Part shown: positions 1 to 3,724 of the stretch, piece after piece
How positions within the stretch are numbered: position 1 is the first letter of the stretch
Layout: every line of letters begins with the position of its first letter
NCBI GenBank assembly: GCA_946414625.1
Contig: CAMKPI010000108.1
Span: 1 to 5,439 of the forward strand
Direction: 5' to 3'
Source of the DNA: an uncultured Spirochaetaceae bacterium
GTDB taxonomy: Bacteria; Spirochaetota; Spirochaetia; Sphaerochaetales; Sphaerochaetaceae
Length of the DNA stretch: 5,439 nt
Made by a program: the position numbers and the translations under genes
The notes under the pieces: model-generated
Told to the model about the DNA's origin: nothing
Databases searched by the model: none
Seen by the model: the letters and a program-made list of their open reading frames with translations, nothing else

Positions 1-459
1 GGCGCGCTCGGTTCCCTCCGTCTCCAGGGGCAGATCCAGACTCCGCCAAGGGGTCAGCGCCTCGATCACACCGCGCAGCCTGCTCTCCTCGGCGCCGATG
101 CGGCGCACCCGGTCGTCCGCCGCGCCGATGGCTTCCGCCAGTTTCAGCGCCTGGTCCACGCCGGTGTCGCACATCAGCTCTTCCTCGTCAAATTCGGGCT
201 TGGCGGACAGAAGGCCGGTCTTGGCAGGGGCGTACTGGTTCAGCAGATTGACCGCGTGATCCAGAACGCTCTGTTTGGCCTTGAGTGCCATGGCGCTGCT
301 GCTCTCCCGGCAGATCAGGCCCTGGGTCTCCTCTTCGGGAAACTCCGCGCCGATCTCCGAGATTTCCACGCAGCCGCGCTTTTGAAGCTGCCGCAGCAGT
401 TCTTCCTTCCGGGAGCGGACAACCATGAGCCGGAGCCGTTTCATTTTCAAGATGGCCAT
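1..459 (-). CDS. ntpI: V-type ATP synthase subunit I, N-terminal part (truncated by window edge)
   Basis: Subunit I (family of eukaryotic subunit a, E. hirae NtpI) is the membrane stator that forms the ion half-channels beside the c-ring. Only its cytoplasmic N-terminal part lies here, 153 codons that run off the left edge without a stop. The protein begins MAILKMKRLRLMVVRS, followed by a helix and RGCVEISEIG at about residues 28-37. This start, with a 'metal/arginine patch, then K/R-EELL..L...G.VEI' pattern, is typical of the family. The remainder is charged and helical, as expected for the stalk-contact arm. The expected C-terminal membrane helices are outside the window. The ATG at 459-457 lies one base after the TGA of the upstream subunit gene, so the two are translationally coupled in one operon. 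Base composition is strongly GC-rich, unlike the element to the right. Family call is by pattern recognition of this start plus context. Confidence 0.87.
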   Translation of the reverse strand, partial: MAILKMKRLRLMVVRSRKEELLRQLQKRGCVEISEIGAEFPEEETQGLICRESSSAMALKAKQSVLDHAVNLLNQYAPAKTGLLSAKPEFDEEELMCDTGVDQALKLAEAIGAADDRVRRIGAEESRLRGVIEALTPWRSLDLPLETEGTERA

Positions 460-460
460 G

Positions 461-775
461 TCAGTTGTTCACTATCCTTTCCAAAATCAGCGCGGCGGCC
501 TGATCCAGCTTCTCCTCCGCTTTTTCGCGGAGCTGAGCTGTCCGGCCATCCAGCACCTGCTGCAGCTCCTGCGCCTCGATCCCGGCCTTCTCTTCCGTCT
601 TCTGCCGGAGTTCGGCCAGTTCTCCTTCCGCCTTGGCAGCCGCCGCCTCTACGGCAGCTTTGCCGGCGGAATGCGCGTCAGCAAGCATCTGCTTTGCTTT
701 TCCCTCCGCAGCCGCCACAGCGGCTTTCGCCTGGGCTTCTGCCTCGGTGATACTCGTAATCGCCTCAAATGACAT
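461..775 (-). CDS. ntpF: V-type ATPase peripheral-stalk subunit (NtpF/AhaH, subunit G/H-like)
   Basis: A 104-residue, Ala/Glu/Lys-rich, uninterrupted amphipathic helix (MSFEAITSITEAEAQAKAAV...LERIVNN) with no membrane segment and no cysteine. Such proteins pair with subunit E to make the peripheral stalk that holds the V1 head against subunit I, at the cytoplasmic membrane face. Length of about 100-110 residues and position immediately before subunit I match NtpF in the ntpF-ntpI order of Enterococcus hirae and ahaH-ahaI in archaea. I chose the ATG at 775-773. AGAGGGGG at 790-783 sits seven bases upstream of it, whereas the in-frame GTG at 781-779 would be almost on top of that ribosome binding site. 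The stop is separated by one base from ntpI. It is the first gene of the operon, behind two candidate promoters. The sequence is low in complexity, so the exact subunit name rests mainly on context. Confidence 0.8.
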   Translation of the reverse strand: MSFEAITSITEAEAQAKAAVAAAEGKAKQMLADAHSAGKAAVEAAAAKAEGELAELRQKTEEKAGIEAQELQQVLDGRTAQLREKAEEKLDQAAALILERIVNN

Positions 776-807
776 TGGCACACCCCCTCTTTGTTAGATT
801 TTCTATC

Positions 808-832
808 TGGGGCCGGTCAAAACACCGCCCCA
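808..832 (-). promoter_or_regulatory. GC-rich leader hairpin before the ntpF ribosome binding site
   Basis: On the minus-strand transcript 832-824 pairs with 817-808: nine base pairs of mostly G-C with one bulged base (C at 814 on the plus strand) and a six-base loop. It ends about 18 bases before the AGAGGGGG ribosome binding site. There is no run of U directly after the stem, so it is not a standard terminator. It could slow transcription, protect the 5' end or modulate translation. Seen directly; function is inference. Confidence 0.35.
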
Positions 833-864
833 TCCGCTTCAAAATTGTGCAATGTGTCAAATTC

Positions 865-893
865 ATAATACCGCATTTGGTATCGTCTTTCAA
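865..893 (-). promoter_or_regulatory. Sigma-A promoter P2 of the V-ATPase operon
   Basis: Minus strand reads TTGAAA (893-888), 17-base spacer, TATTAT (870-865), giving a start near 858 and a leader of about 80 bases to ntpF. The spacer and the edge of the -10 contain a 5-bp inverted repeat (ATACC at 868-872, GGTAT at 879-883, six bases between), which could be a weak operator. Both hexamers are one mismatch from consensus with ideal spacing. Confidence 0.55.
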
Positions 894-957
894 GGAAAAA
901 CTACACCCCCGGAATGACAAAATCGAAACACATCCATGAATTTCCAAGCTCCGGTTT

Positions 958-987
958 ATTATAGTCTTCTCGTTAAGAATTTGTCAA
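958..987 (-). promoter_or_regulatory. Sigma-A promoter P1 of the V-ATPase operon (consensus hexamers)
   Basis: Minus strand reads TTGACA (987-982), 18-base spacer, TATAAT (963-958). Both hexamers are perfect consensus. The predicted start is near 951, about 175 bases before ntpF, so transcripts from P1 would run through P2 and the leader hairpin. It lies roughly 140 bases from the likely edge of the inserted element, so the insertion appears to have left the operon's promoters intact. Confidence 0.65.
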
Positions 988-1125
988 GTTTATTATCCAT
1001 CTTTTCTTCCCCGTCCCATGTGCCTCTCCGGCACGCTGCGGCAGCCGGGAACGATTTGCGGCCCCACGAGGCAAAAAGAGACGGGACATCGGATGGGTGC
1101 TCGTAAGACAGTAATTCTAAAAAAA
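988..1125. other. Intergenic host DNA, GC-rich and fold-prone, between V-ATPase promoter and element edge
   Basis: No gene is supported here. The stretch contains nested complementary segments: 1010-1015 with 1080-1085 (CCCGTC/GACGGG), 1021-1026 with 1068-1073 (TGCCTC/GAGGCA), and an alternative local hairpin 1020-1024 with 1030-1034. These could be a small structured RNA, the remnant of a terminator of a gene now displaced by the insertion, or chance pairing in GC-rich DNA. The composition matches the ATPase genes to the left, so I assign it to the host. Confidence 0.35.
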
Positions 1126-1138
1126 TACTATTTTGCGG
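1126..1138. repeat. Candidate left attachment site (degenerate direct repeat)
   Basis: TACTATTTTGCGG here matches TACTGTTTTACGG at 5415-5427 at 11 of 13 positions, in the same orientation. An AATTC lies a few bases upstream of both copies (1113-1117, 5404-5408). The two copies bracket all element genes, lie between GC-rich flank and the AT-richer interior, and are placed where attL and attR are expected. Large serine recombinases usually need only a 2-bp identical core, so a longer imperfect repeat is suggestive, not proof. Just inside is a perfect 11-bp palindrome, CTGTCTGACAG (1142-1152), a possible recombinase binding arm. Confidence 0.35.
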
Positions 1139-1168
1139 CATCTGTCTGACAGGGTTGGAAACAACAAC

Positions 1169-1212
1169 GAAAAGAACGATGTCGAGTCGAAAGGCTTAAC
1201 ATCGTTCTTTTT
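1169..1212 (+). terminator. Long GNRA-capped hairpin with A/U-rich base (bidirectional terminator-like)
   Basis: 1170-1182 pairs perfectly with 1199-1211 (13 bp, plus a G-U at 1169/1212). After one mismatch a second stem, 1184-1188 with 1193-1197, is closed by a GAAA tetraloop at 1189-1192. The 5' arm begins AAAAG and the 3' arm ends CTTTTTT, so it could act as a terminator in either direction. It stands between the element's left edge and its first gene. It could shield the element from outside transcription, or act as an attenuator in the leader of the gene at 1249. Confidence 0.65.
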
Positions 1213-1248
1213 CTATCTCAAAATCATTGAAATTACGGAGGTTTTAGT

Positions 1249-1494
1249 ATGAAGCGTCTTTTATCTTGTGAGTTCAATATGGATACCGTCTGCGTGGAGC
1301 TGAAGTTCTCGGACGGCAGCATGATTGCCATTGATACCATTGCCGTTGAAAACGAGGTCGCAGACAATATGTATCAGCGGTCAGAGCTGGACTATCTTAT
1401 CTATAATGACCCGATTGCATACGCCGATCTGATACTCAACGGCAATCCCATAGCCTACTTAAAGGCAGTAACAGAATACAAACCGCTTGATTGA
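1249..1494 (+). CDS. Small DUF6061-type protein of integrative elements
   Basis: An 81-residue acidic soluble protein with no signal peptide or membrane segment. The pattern MKRLLSCEFNMDTVCVELKF, then DGSMIAIDT, ENEVADNMYQRSELDYLIYN and a closing AYLKAVTEYKPLD is one I associate with DUF6061 proteins found in Firmicute conjugative and mobilizable elements. The biochemical function is unknown. Translation start is clear: GGAGG at 1237-1241, seven bases before the ATG. It is the first gene inside the left edge, follows the large hairpin at 1169-1212, and is closed by its own strong terminator at 1500-1531, so it is transcribed separately from the genes to the right. No convincing promoter is visible; a weak candidate (AAGACA 1105-1110, 15 bases, TACTAT 1126-1131) would lie before the hairpin. 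The family name is recalled from pattern, not from a search. Confidence 0.75.
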   Translation: MKRLLSCEFNMDTVCVELKFSDGSMIAIDTIAVENEVADNMYQRSELDYLIYNDPIAYADLILNGNPIAYLKAVTEYKPLD

Positions 1495-1499
1495 TTTTC

Positions 1500-1531
1500 A
1501 CACGCTCCAAGGAAATCTTGGGGCGTGTTTT
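1500..1531 (+). terminator. Rho-independent terminator after the DUF6061-type gene
   Basis: 1500-1511 pairs with 1517-1528 (12 bp including one G-U), with loop GAAAT and a TTTT tract at 1528-1531. It begins five bases after the stop codon at 1494. It isolates the first gene from the cargo genes. Confidence 0.88.
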
Positions 1532-1574
1532 CAAAAATGTTACACCTTAATGCAATAAATTTCAACGTACCATC

Positions 1575-1603
1575 TTGAAGAAACAGCAGAAACTGTGTAT
1601 AAT
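1575..1603 (+). promoter_or_regulatory. Sigma-A promoter for the DUF4180 / GIY-YIG-like gene pair
   Basis: TTGAAG (1575-1580), 17-base spacer, TATAAT (1598-1603), with predicted start near 1610 and a leader of about 55 bases to the ATG at 1667. The -10 is perfect consensus and the -35 is two mismatches off. It directly follows the upstream terminator, so the cargo pair is an independent transcription unit. Confidence 0.7.
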
Positions 1604-1630
1604 AATGTGTGGACACACATTGGATTGTGT
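1604..1630 (+). promoter_or_regulatory. Alternating inverted repeats at the transcription start (operator or leader switch)
   Basis: AATGTGT (1604-1610), GGAC, ACACATT (1615-1621) forms a perfect 7-bp inverted repeat that begins one base after the -10 and covers the predicted +1. The same ACACA (1615-1619) is also complementary to TGTGT at 1626-1630. The middle arm can therefore pair left or right but not both. This could be a repressor operator or a small 5'-leader structure; no regulator gene is visible in the window. Confidence 0.45.
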
Positions 1631-1666
1631 TCGAAAGAAATAATCTAATTTTGAGGTGAGAGAAAA

Positions 1667-2029
1667 ATGGAATTATCTAAAATTGAGAAAAACGGCATTA
1701 TCTGTGCCGTTGTAAATAGTGAGGATTTGGTTATTACGGATACGCAATCCGCTTTGGATGTGCTGATGTCTGCTAAGTACGATGTAGGAACCGAAAATAT
1801 TGTTATCGACAAAAAGCTGATAGTTGAAGATTTCTTCATCCTAAGCAAAGGACTTGCAGGCGAGATTTTACAGAAGTATGTGAACTATGGCGGTCGCATC
1901 GCAATTTACGGCGATTACTCACATTACACAAGCAAACCTTTGAAAGACTTTATCTATGAAAGCAATAAGGGCAAAGATGTTTTCTTTGTTGCAACACAGG
2001 ATGAAGCGATTGATATGTTGACTCGTTGA
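1667..2029 (+). CDS. DUF4180 domain protein (cargo)
   Basis: A 120-residue soluble protein that is essentially one DUF4180 domain. The recognisable core is KGLAGEILQKYVNY (61-74), then RIAIYGDYSHYTSKPLKDF (77-95) and IYESN (96-100), closing with a 'D.FFVATQDEAIDML' segment. N-terminal EKNGIICAVVNSEDLVITDTQSALD also fits. The alternating strand and helix pattern suggests a compact alpha/beta fold. Function of the family is not known to me; no catalytic motif stands out. The start is supported by GAGGTGAG at 1653-1660, six bases before the ATG. It is the first gene behind the promoter at 1575-1603 and is followed after 24 bases by the GIY-YIG-like gene with its own ribosome binding site, so the two are probably co-transcribed. 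Codon and base use is more AT-rich than the recombinase module, consistent with cargo acquired separately. Confident about family, not about role. Confidence 0.85.
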   Translation: MELSKIEKNGIICAVVNSEDLVITDTQSALDVLMSAKYDVGTENIVIDKKLIVEDFFILSKGLAGEILQKYVNYGGRIAIYGDYSHYTSKPLKDFIYESNKGKDVFFVATQDEAIDMLTR

Positions 2030-2053
2030 ATAGAGGTATGAGGAGAAAGAATA

Positions 2054-2392
2054 ATGGATAAATCAAAAAAGAAAGAACTCTTGTCCGAATGGAAAGAACG
2101 TCATCCAGTGATGGGTGTATTTTCTGTTAAGTGCATTGCAACTGGAGAGCAATTCTTTGATAGCTCTCGTGATGGCAGTACATGGTTTAACCGTCATGGC
2201 TTTGAGTTAAATAGCGGCAACCATAGAAATAAGAAATTGCAAGAACTTTGGAATACCTATGGTGAAAAAGAGTTCGAATTTTTCACTGTCAGTGAACTGG
2301 AATACGAAAATATGTCGGATGTAAAAGCGAGCGATTTAAAGGATTTACTGGAGTTGTGTTTCCTTGAAAATCCATCAGCAAGAAAATTGTAA
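2054..2392 (+). CDS. Short, diverged GIY-YIG-like protein (cargo)
   Basis: A 112-residue soluble basic/acidic protein starting MDKSKKKELLSEWKERHPVMGVFSVKC. It resembles the short Firmicute proteins annotated as 'GIY-YIG nuclease family' that begin MDKSKKKEL...GVYKI.N..NGK. The GIY element appears as G21-V22-F23 and the usual YIG/YLG strand is replaced by EQFFDSS (32-38). The NR pair (46-47) and the later LQELWNTYGEKEFEF (62-76) fit the family layout. GIY-YIG domains cleave DNA using a tyrosine, an arginine and a glutamate. Here the first aromatic is Phe and the second motif is not recognisable, so nuclease activity is doubtful and a DNA- or nucleotide-binding role is possible. Start: AGGAG at 2041-2045, eight bases before ATG. 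It is the second gene of the DUF4180 unit. No terminator follows, so read-through into mobC is possible. Confidence 0.65.
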   Translation: MDKSKKKELLSEWKERHPVMGVFSVKCIATGEQFFDSSRDGSTWFNRHGFELNSGNHRNKKLQELWNTYGEKEFEFFTVSELEYENMSDVKASDLKDLLELCFLENPSARKL

Positions 2393-2439
2393 GAAGTTAA
2401 TGCAATATCACAAAATTCAGTTCATGGTGGTGAAAAGAA

Positions 2440-2787
2440 ATGCCAGATAACAGAAACAGACTCCGTCCGAAGCAGATAAAATTCTTTGTAAACGATAAAG
2501 AATACGAATTGATAAGAAAGAAAATGGCACAGATGGGAACAGACAACATGAGTGCCTATATCCGCAAAATGGTAATCGACGGGTATGTTGTAAAGCTGGA
2601 ATTGCCCGAACTGCGTGAGCTGACTTCCAAGATGAAACGGATCGCCAACAGCGAAAACCAAATTGCCAAACGCCTTAACGCAACCGGCAATATCTATGAA
2701 GCCGACATTGAGGAAATCAAAAAGAACCAAGAGGAAATTTATGAGGGAATCCGAAAAATCCTTATCTCACTTTCCAAGATAGAGTGA
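2440..2787 (+). CDS. mobC: Relaxosome accessory protein MobC (ribbon-helix-helix)
   Basis: A 115-residue MobC-family protein. MobC binds near oriT and helps the relaxase open and nick the transfer origin. The N-terminal half reads as a ribbon-helix-helix: a strand KQIKFFVND (11-19), helix EYELIRKKMAQM (21-32), turn, then helix MSAYIRKMVIDGYVV (37-51). The C-terminal half holds the MobC signature NQIAKRLNATGNIY (73-86) followed by a charged helix to the end. The length is full for the family, with no truncation. The start is supported by a modest GGTGGTG at 2426-2432, seven bases upstream. It lies 47 bases after the GIY-YIG-like gene. In related elements a relaxase gene follows closely; here none does. 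The next 460 bases are non-coding and structured, so MobC is the only mobilization protein encoded in the window. That suggests it serves a relaxase supplied in trans. Confidence 0.9.
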   Translation: MPDNRNRLRPKQIKFFVNDKEYELIRKKMAQMGTDNMSAYIRKMVIDGYVVKLELPELRELTSKMKRIANSENQIAKRLNATGNIYEADIEEIKKNQEEIYEGIRKILISLSKIE

Positions 2788-2793
2788 TGTTCA

Positions 2794-2853
2794 GCTCCGC
2801 AGGAGCGTAGCCGATTTTGAAAAAATCGTTCAAGGGTTTGGGATGTTTCCCAA
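2794..2853 (+). repeat. Three consecutive small hairpins directly after mobC
   Basis: Within 66 bases of the mobC stop there are three stems. The first is 2794-2798 with 2802-2806 (GCTCC/GGAGC, 3-base loop). The second is 2812-2818 with 2822-2828 (CGATTTT/AAAATCG, 3-base loop). The third is 2838-2843 with 2848-2853 (TTGGGA/TCCCAA, 4-base loop). None is followed by a strong T tract. They may be a processing or termination signal for the mobC transcript, or the outer part of the transfer origin. Seen directly; role inferred from position. Confidence 0.5.
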
Positions 2854-2859
2854 CAAGTT

Positions 2860-2897
2860 TTTGCAAAGAGCAGCATCGCTGAAATTTGCAAAAAGCA
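2860..2897. repeat. Short direct repeat TTTGCAAA-G/A-AGCA
   Basis: TTTGCAAAGAGCA (2860-2872) recurs as TTTGCAAAAAGCA (2885-2897), 12 of 13 bases the same, period 25. A third relative, TTTGCAAGCA, is at 2942-2951. Spacing of about two helical turns is suitable for repeated protein binding, for example by MobC. The last copy leads straight into the palindrome at 2895. Confidence 0.5.
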
Positions 2898-3039
2898 CGA
2901 GTGTGTCCACACGTGCACTGCTTGCTAAGTTTGTTTTGAACTTTGCAAGCAACGGATGCAAGTGGCGTGTGTGGCAACACAGGCTGTGCTTGCTATCCGA
3001 AAAATTGCAGAGTGTACATACACCTGCTGTGCTTGCTAT
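2895..3039 (+). other. Candidate transfer origin (oriT): three palindrome + CTTGCTA units
   Basis: Three units share one design: a GTGTG.../...CACAC palindrome followed by CTGcTTGCTA. Unit 1 is 2901-2927: stem 2901-2905/2908-2912, extended by GCAC 2895-2898 with GTGC 2913-2916. Unit 2 is 2967-2996, with stem TGTGT/ACACA 2968-2972/2977-2981. Unit 3 is 3012-3039, with stem GTGTA/TACAC. The tails of units 2 and 3 are an identical 13-mer, CTGTGCTTGCTAT (2984-2996 and 3027-3039); unit 1 ends CTGCTTGCTA. A longer-range inverted repeat, TGCTTGC 2919-2925 with GCAAGCA 2945-2951, links the first tail to the following spacer. Position directly after mobC, absence of coding signals and dense inverted repeats fit an oriT. 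The nick site cannot be placed by eye. Confidence 0.5.
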
Positions 3040-3055
3040 TCGTCCTTATCCCAAG

Positions 3056-3098
3056 ATGGCAAGTGCCATTTCCTAAATGGAAATTGGCGGCAACCGCC
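3056..3098 (+). repeat. Cluster of three overlapping or adjacent hairpins
   Basis: ATGGCA/TGCCAT (3056-3061/3064-3069), ATTTCC/GGAAAT (3068-3073/3079-3084, sharing two bases with the first stem) and GGCGG/CCGCC (3086-3090/3094-3098). Together they continue the run of structure between mobC and the next gene. This may be an RNA leader for the downstream operon, or the remains of the region flanking a lost relaxase gene. Confidence 0.4.
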
Positions 3099-3114
3099 GC
3101 CTTGTCTGCCCAAA

Positions 3115-3189
3115 AGCGAAACGGACGGACGCTGTCAATGGCGGCGAAGCCGTTCATCTTGACCATTGACGGCGGCTGTCCGTTTTGCT
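3115..3189 (+). ncRNA. 27-bp imperfect stem-loop (structured RNA or DNA hairpin) upstream of the recombination operon
   Basis: 3115-3141 pairs with 3163-3189: 23 Watson-Crick pairs, three G-U pairs and a single A-G mismatch (3129/3175). The loop holds a second small hairpin, CGGC-GAA-GCCG (3142-3152). The G-U pairs and nested loop hint at selection on RNA, but a cruciform or single-strand DNA role (transfer origin or replication) is equally possible. It ends about 45 bases before the ribosome binding site of the gene at 3252, so it would sit in that operon's 5' leader. It is not a simple terminator: the base of the stem is followed by ATCCC rather than U. Pairing was counted by hand; calling it an RNA is inference. 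Confidence 0.45.
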
Positions 3190-3251
3190 ATCCCACGATA
3201 TTTTTGAAGGAAACGAATCGAAGCGAATGAAAGAAAAGGAGGTTCGACACG

Positions 3252-3644
3252 ATGGATGAGAAACGCAAAGAGGATGAAGTTCTCGAACTCACCGCCGAAG
3301 AAATAGACGAGATTATTTTTCAAGAACAGATTGCAAGTGGAGAGTATAATGAGGAAGTTCCCGAATACTATTTCTCCAATCCTGACCCGTATGCAAAGGT
3401 CGAGCCTCGTCCCGATGATGCACCCAAACGCAATTTCTCTTTTGACGAGAACGGCAACATTGTTGTAAAAAATCCGTCTGCGTTCTGGCTGCCCGAAGTG
3501 AAAATCGTTGACGAAATCGGCGGCACAGAATACACAGTAACAGGCAGCTACGAGGGAACGGAAACTCTCGACAAGAAGCTCAAACGAATTATGGAGCAGA
3601 ACGCTGCCGATGATGAATCTGATATCACGGAGGATGGCGAATGA
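3252..3644 (+). CDS. TnpW-like acidic protein with an N-terminal extension
   Basis: A 130-residue, strongly acidic soluble protein. The C-terminal segment VDEIGGTEYTVTGSYEGTETLDKKLKRIMEQ (about 86-116) follows the pattern of TnpW proteins of integrative elements (R.IGSTTY.V...F....ETM.DKI.RLI). The order 'IG-T.Y.V, then ETL.KK..R.I' is preserved. TnpW-type proteins are usually about 60-80 residues, so residues 1-80, rich in Asp/Glu and Pro, are extra and not recognised. The role of TnpW is not well established; being next to the recombinase it may help excision or regulate it. Start: AAGGAGG at 3236-3242, nine bases before ATG. The last codons overlap the frame of the recombinase as ATGA (3641-3644), indicating translational coupling. 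The long stem-loop at 3115-3189 lies in its leader. The TnpW link is a pattern match by eye and is only moderately certain. Confidence 0.6.
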   Translation: MDEKRKEDEVLELTAEEIDEIIFQEQIASGEYNEEVPEYYFSNPDPYAKVEPRPDDAPKRNFSFDENGNIVVKNPSAFWLPEVKIVDEIGGTEYTVTGSYEGTETLDKKLKRIMEQNAADDESDITEDGE

Positions 3645-3706
3645 ACAACGACACCTCTTTTGATATAAATACAAATTCCAATCCTGTACAGACAGTTGCC
3701 CAACCG

Positions 3707-3724
3707 AAGGAGGATAACGAAATG
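3707..3724 (+). promoter_or_regulatory. Strong internal ribosome binding site that sets the recombinase start
   Basis: AAGGAGG at 3707-3713, eight bases before ATG 3722-3724, is an essentially perfect Shine-Dalgarno sequence inside the open frame. A second good one, GGAGG at 3629-3633, serves the in-frame ATG at 3641 seven bases on. Both starts are therefore usable. Family length and placement of the catalytic serine near residue 16 favour 3722. Confidence 0.7.

Noticed and set aside
256..772. Plus-strand open frames opposite the V-ATPase genes
   Set aside because: Products are Pro/Arg/Leu-rich as expected for antisense frames of GC-rich coding DNA. The minus-strand genes are clear.
765..1141. 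Two 60-codon minus-strand open frames upstream of ntpF
   Set aside because: One overlaps the start of ntpF and both promoters; the other spans the consensus promoter and the putative junction. Neither shows a family pattern.
2422..2730. Minus-strand open frame of 102 codons opposite mobC
   Set aside because: It is a shadow of mobC, whose ribbon-helix-helix and MobC signature are plain.
2812..2828. Rho-independent terminator for mobC
   Set aside because: The CGATTTT/AAAATCG stem is weak in G-C and lacks a following T tract, so it is listed only as one of a set of hairpins.
2901..3039. CRISPR-like array
   Set aside because: Only three units, unequal spacing (66 and 45 bases), the palindromes differ in sequence and no cas gene is present; an oriT-type structure fits better.
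2843..3230. Three overlapping plus-strand open frames of 68 to 95 codons after mobC
   Set aside because: They occupy the same bases in different frames, have no ribosome binding sites, and cross the repeats and hairpins. Their Cys- and Ala-rich products reflect the repeated TGCTTGCTAT sequence.
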